Notes under the pieces: model-generated | Database searches by the model: none | What the model saw: the letters and a program-made list of their open reading frames with translations, nothing else | Told to the model about the DNA's origin: nothing | Program-made: the position numbers and the translations under genes | DNA from: JADFUS01 sp036653215 | GTDB lineage: Bacteria > Bacteroidota > Bacteroidia > Bacteroidales > Rikenellaceae | DNA length: 15,631 nucleotides | Assembly: GCA_036653215.1 (NCBI GenBank) | Contig: JAVVUK010000033.1 | Location: 1 to 15,631 of the forward strand | Reading direction: 5' to 3' | Shown: positions 13,644 through 15,631 of the stretch, one piece after another | Numbering within the stretch: position 1 is the stretch's first letter | Layout of the letters: each line of letters begins with the position of its first letter

Positions 13644-14076
13644 CTGAAGTGTTAGAGGTTGCCATAAGTGAAAATTTGGTGTTGGTATATAAGTCGGCAT
13701 TTGTCACACCAGAGGCAAAAGACTCAATTGAGATTTCTTTTTCTTTATCGAGATATTCGCTGCCTGCGTCGATCTTGATTTTTAAGTCTATATAGTCGAT
13801 AATAGGCAATTTGTCGTCTTTATAACGCATATATCCGCTTATCCCAATATTGCGAAATGGGGATATTTGCGTCTCCACCTCCCAAGGAAATTCACTTATA
13901 ATAATGTGTTTCATCACATCCCCACCCTCATAATAGTCTGCTACAAGTTCAACGTTTGGCATTATTGTAGTTGCGCTATATGTTACAGTGCGGTTGCTCA
14001 CAGAAGAGGAATCCTCGTTTATGGAACACGCAGAGATAAGGTTAATGAGGGCTAAGACAATTAGGTTTTTTAACAT
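13633..14076 (-). CDS. Small lipoprotein of unknown function
   Basis: This 147-residue protein has a short lipoprotein signal: basic K3, hydrophobic LIVLALINLIS, lipobox ISAC with Cys17. The stretch after the Cys is SINEDSSS; acidic residues near the lipidated Cys can direct surface export in Bacteroidetes. The mature part is mostly beta-prone (TVTYSATTIMPNVELV, HIIISEFPWEVE, IDYIDLKIKIDAG) with no cysteine or catalytic signature I recognise. It may be a small beta-sandwich domain. Its last 11 bases overlap the RimK-like ligase gene. A candidate promoter lies in the 40-base gap after mnmA, so it could be expressed with or apart from mnmA. No function is proposed. Confidence 0.75.
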   Translation of the reverse strand: MLKNLIVLALINLISACSINEDSSSVSNRTVTYSATTIMPNVELVADYYEGGDVMKHIIISEFPWEVETQISPFRNIGISGYMRYKDDKLPIIDYIDLKIKIDAGSEYLDKEKEISIESFASGVTNADLYTNTKFSLMATSNTSDED

Positions 14077-14099
14077 GAGGGTTGAGTTCCAATAATGAG

Positions 14100-14107
14100 C
14101 AAATATA
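14100..14107 (-). promoter_or_regulatory. Candidate -7 element before the lipoprotein gene (TATATTTG)
   Basis: On the minus strand TATATTTG matches TAnnTTTG. A TTTG (14124-14127) lies only 16 bases upstream, closer than the usual 19-21. The element would give a leader of about 15-20 bases and start a lipoprotein-ligase unit inside the larger cluster. Confidence 0.35.
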
Positions 14108-14116
14108 ACACTTTTT

Positions 14117-15148
14117 TTAATAACAAACGCCTCCTCCTAAAACAATGTCGTCCGAATAAAAGACCACAGGCTGCCCCGATGTCACTGCCCATGCAGGTTC
14201 TTGTAAGATTATCGTGGCGTTTGTTCCGTTAATATTTATTGTGGCATAGCCTTTAGGATTTACCCCTATGCCTCTTACTTTAATTGTAAGTTGTAGACAA
14301 CTTATTAACATTTCTTTAGATGTTGCGTACACATCTTTTACGTGTATTATTTTGGTAAACAGATCGTTAGCGCATCCTATTAACAATGTGTTATTATCTT
14401 TATTAACACTCGTAATACATTTGTTAACATCGAGAGCGAGTCCTTTTTTCTGTGCAAGGGTGTAAAAGGGATATCCGCTGTGTTGACCTATAACCTTACC
14501 GTTATGGTCGAGTATGTTTCCGCCTTCAAGATCTTTTAAAGACGGTTCTTTTTCTAACAGATATTCACGTAGCTTTTTGCCTCCCATAAAGCACAGTCCC
14601 ATGCTCTCATTGCGTTTTGAGAGTTCTTGAAAGCCATGTTGTAAGACGAAAGATCGAACTTCTGTTTTTGTGAGTTCGCCAAGAGGGAAAATGGCTCTTG
14701 ACAATATATCTTGATCGAGATGCCATAGATAATAAGATTGGTCTTTGAGCTTATCAACACCTCTCTGAACAAAAAAGAGAGAGTCTATTTTGGTAATTCT
14801 GCAATAGTGACCTGTTGATATAAACCCACCTCCATGATTATCAGCCACATAGCGTAAAGACTCCCACTTTACATAATTATTACATTCTACACACGGAGAT
14901 GGAACACCTCCGTCGATGTAAGTGTTAACAAAGTTGTTAATAACTTTTTCTTGAAATAATTTGGAGGCATCGTGTATGATTATATCTATCCCTAATCTCT
15001 TAGATAGTAGTGGGATGTCTTCTTTACACTTACCCTCCATAAGTAGGTGCACACCAATAACTTCATATCCCATATTTTTCAATATGAGAGCTGAAGCAAA
15101 GCTGTCTATACCACCACTGACACCTAAAAATACCTTTGGTCGTATCAA
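14117..15148 (-). CDS. mnmA: tRNA-specific 2-thiouridylase MnmA-type protein
   Basis: This 343-residue enzyme activates U34 of certain tRNAs with ATP and inserts sulfur, giving s2U. The PP-loop is SGGIDS (11-16), then PCVECN (85-90; C86 at the first catalytic position), STGHYCRI (111-118), KDQSYYLWHL (135-144), PLGELTKTEVR and SMGLCFMGG (C186, the second catalytic position). The C-terminal domain holds PAWAVTSGQPVVFY and LGGGVCY. The reading frame has a stop (TAA) immediately before the chosen TTG codon at 15146-15148 and no ATG before the PP-loop, so the start must be TTG or another rare codon. The PP-loop continues FASA where most members have SVAA, so it may be one of the paralogues found in Bacteroidales. 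It lies 10 bases after the PUR-family gene. Confidence 0.92.
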   Translation of the reverse strand: MIRPKVFLGVSGGIDSFASALILKNMGYEVIGVHLLMEGKCKEDIPLLSKRLGIDIIIHDASKLFQEKVINNFVNTYIDGGVPSPCVECNNYVKWESLRYVADNHGGGFISTGHYCRITKIDSLFFVQRGVDKLKDQSYYLWHLDQDILSRAIFPLGELTKTEVRSFVLQHGFQELSKRNESMGLCFMGGKKLREYLLEKEPSLKDLEGGNILDHNGKVIGQHSGYPFYTLAQKKGLALDVNKCITSVNKDNNTLLIGCANDLFTKIIHVKDVYATSKEMLISCLQLTIKVRGIGVNPKGYATININGTNATIILQEPAWAVTSGQPVVFYSDDIVLGGGVCY

Positions 15149-15158
15149 TTACTAAATA

Positions 15159-15503
15159 TTATAAAGAGTCAAAATCTTTTTCAGACAATGTGGGTAAAGA
15201 CTCTTGTTCTTGTTCATGTGGCTCAAGGTATTCAGGTCTGTTTTCCTTTATAAAATTTATCACATCGGCAAGCCCGTTGCTAAATTTCATCATGTCTTCT
15301 TTATATATATAGACTTTGCTTTTGTCGTAAGAGAACGATCCATCAGCGTTAGTCTTTTTGCGACTTTCGGTGATGGTTATATAATATTCATCGCCTTTTG
15401 TAGGCTTAATATCAAAGAAGTATGTCCGTCTTCCGGCCTTTACCTTTGTTGAATAAACTTCGTCATCTCTCTCAGAGTCGGAGTAGTTTTTGTAATCTGA
15501 CAT
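15159..15503 (-). CDS. PUR-family DNA/RNA-binding protein (DUF3276)
   Basis: This 114-residue protein belongs to the small bacterial PUR-alpha-like family, single-stranded nucleic-acid binders built from one PUR repeat that dimerises. The core VYSTKVKAGRRTYFFDIKPTKGDEYYITITESRKK and the helix-forming DMMKFSNGLADVINFI follow the family pattern. The N-terminus is short and charged, and the C-terminal tail is acidic and Gln-rich. It has its own promoter and is the first gene of the minus-strand cluster, 10 bases ahead of mnmA. Its cellular role in Bacteroidetes is not established. A link to RNA or tRNA metabolism through mnmA is inference from position only. Confidence 0.88.
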   Translation of the reverse strand: MSDYKNYSDSERDDEVYSTKVKAGRRTYFFDIKPTKGDEYYITITESRKKTNADGSFSYDKSKVYIYKEDMMKFSNGLADVINFIKENRPEYLEPHEQEQESLPTLSEKDFDSL

Positions 15504-15525
15504 TATATTTATTTTATACGTTTCT

Positions 15526-15554
15526 CAAAGGTAGTATTTATTTTTATTTTACAA
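15526..15554 (-). promoter_or_regulatory. Promoter of the DUF3276-mnmA unit
   Basis: On the minus strand TACCTTTG (15526-15533) is an exact TAnnTTTG match and the same octamer as before folC and rplM. A TTG (15552-15554) stands 18 bases upstream, close to the expected -33 spacing. The leader would be about 15-20 bases. The remaining bases to the window end (15555-15631) show nothing I can name. Confidence 0.7.
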
Positions 15555-15631
15555 CGAAATTAATTACAACACTTATTTCAATCTATTTTTCTTCATCGCG
15601 GCTCTATTGTAATATCAAATGTGTTAAGCGA

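Noticed and set aside
13644..13700. Earlier start for the RimK-like ligase
   Set aside because: It would overlap the lipoprotein gene by 68 bases, and the added residues do not look like the family N-terminus.

Overview
The window looks like chromosomal DNA from an AT-rich Bacteroidota, most likely Bacteroidales. The ribosomal proteins uL13, uS9 and uS2 have Bacteroidia-type sequences, and there are Bacteroidetes-typical families (DUF3276/PUR, DUF2490-like barrel, DUF5018-like repeat on a lipoprotein). Several genes follow a TAnnTTTG -7 element, and most starts have A-rich rather than Shine-Dalgarno leaders. I do not try to name a genus. I see no tRNA, rRNA, CRISPR array, insertion sequence or phage gene.

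Layout, left to right. (1) Bases 2-208 are the tail of a secreted or surface protein, closed by a terminator. (2) Bases 283-2774 hold folC (folate polyglutamylation) overlapped by an MscS/YbdG-type mechanosensitive channel gene. (3) Bases 2873-5596 are the translation cluster rplM-rpsI-rpsB-tsf. It has a clear promoter, a candidate hairpin leader before rplM and a well-formed multi-stem candidate leader before rpsB, and it ends at a strong terminator. (4) Bases 5854-9825 are a compact four-gene module: a CotH-kinase lipoprotein, a VTC-type polyphosphate polymerase domain protein, a DUF4956 membrane protein and an outer-membrane beta-barrel-like protein. holB and folK follow with no spacing for a separate promoter. 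(5) Bases 11476-11913 are an AT-rich gap with no gene but a cluster of TATAAACA-type repeats, closed by a symmetrical bidirectional terminator. (6) From 15503 leftwards on the minus strand lie a PUR-family nucleic-acid-binding protein, an MnmA-type tRNA thiouridylase with a TTG start, a small lipoprotein, a RimK-like ATP-grasp ligase and a YebC/TACO1-family protein. yebC has its own promoter.

The most interesting parts are the CotH/VTC/DUF4956/beta-barrel module and the structured rpsB leader. The module joins a cytoplasmic polyphosphate-making domain, a membrane protein and a kinase-fold lipoprotein outside the cytoplasm. I suggest, as inference only, that it exports polyphosphate or uses it to power phosphorylation outside the cytoplasm. 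The remaining genes are housekeeping: folate (folC, folK), replication (holB), tRNA modification and translation.
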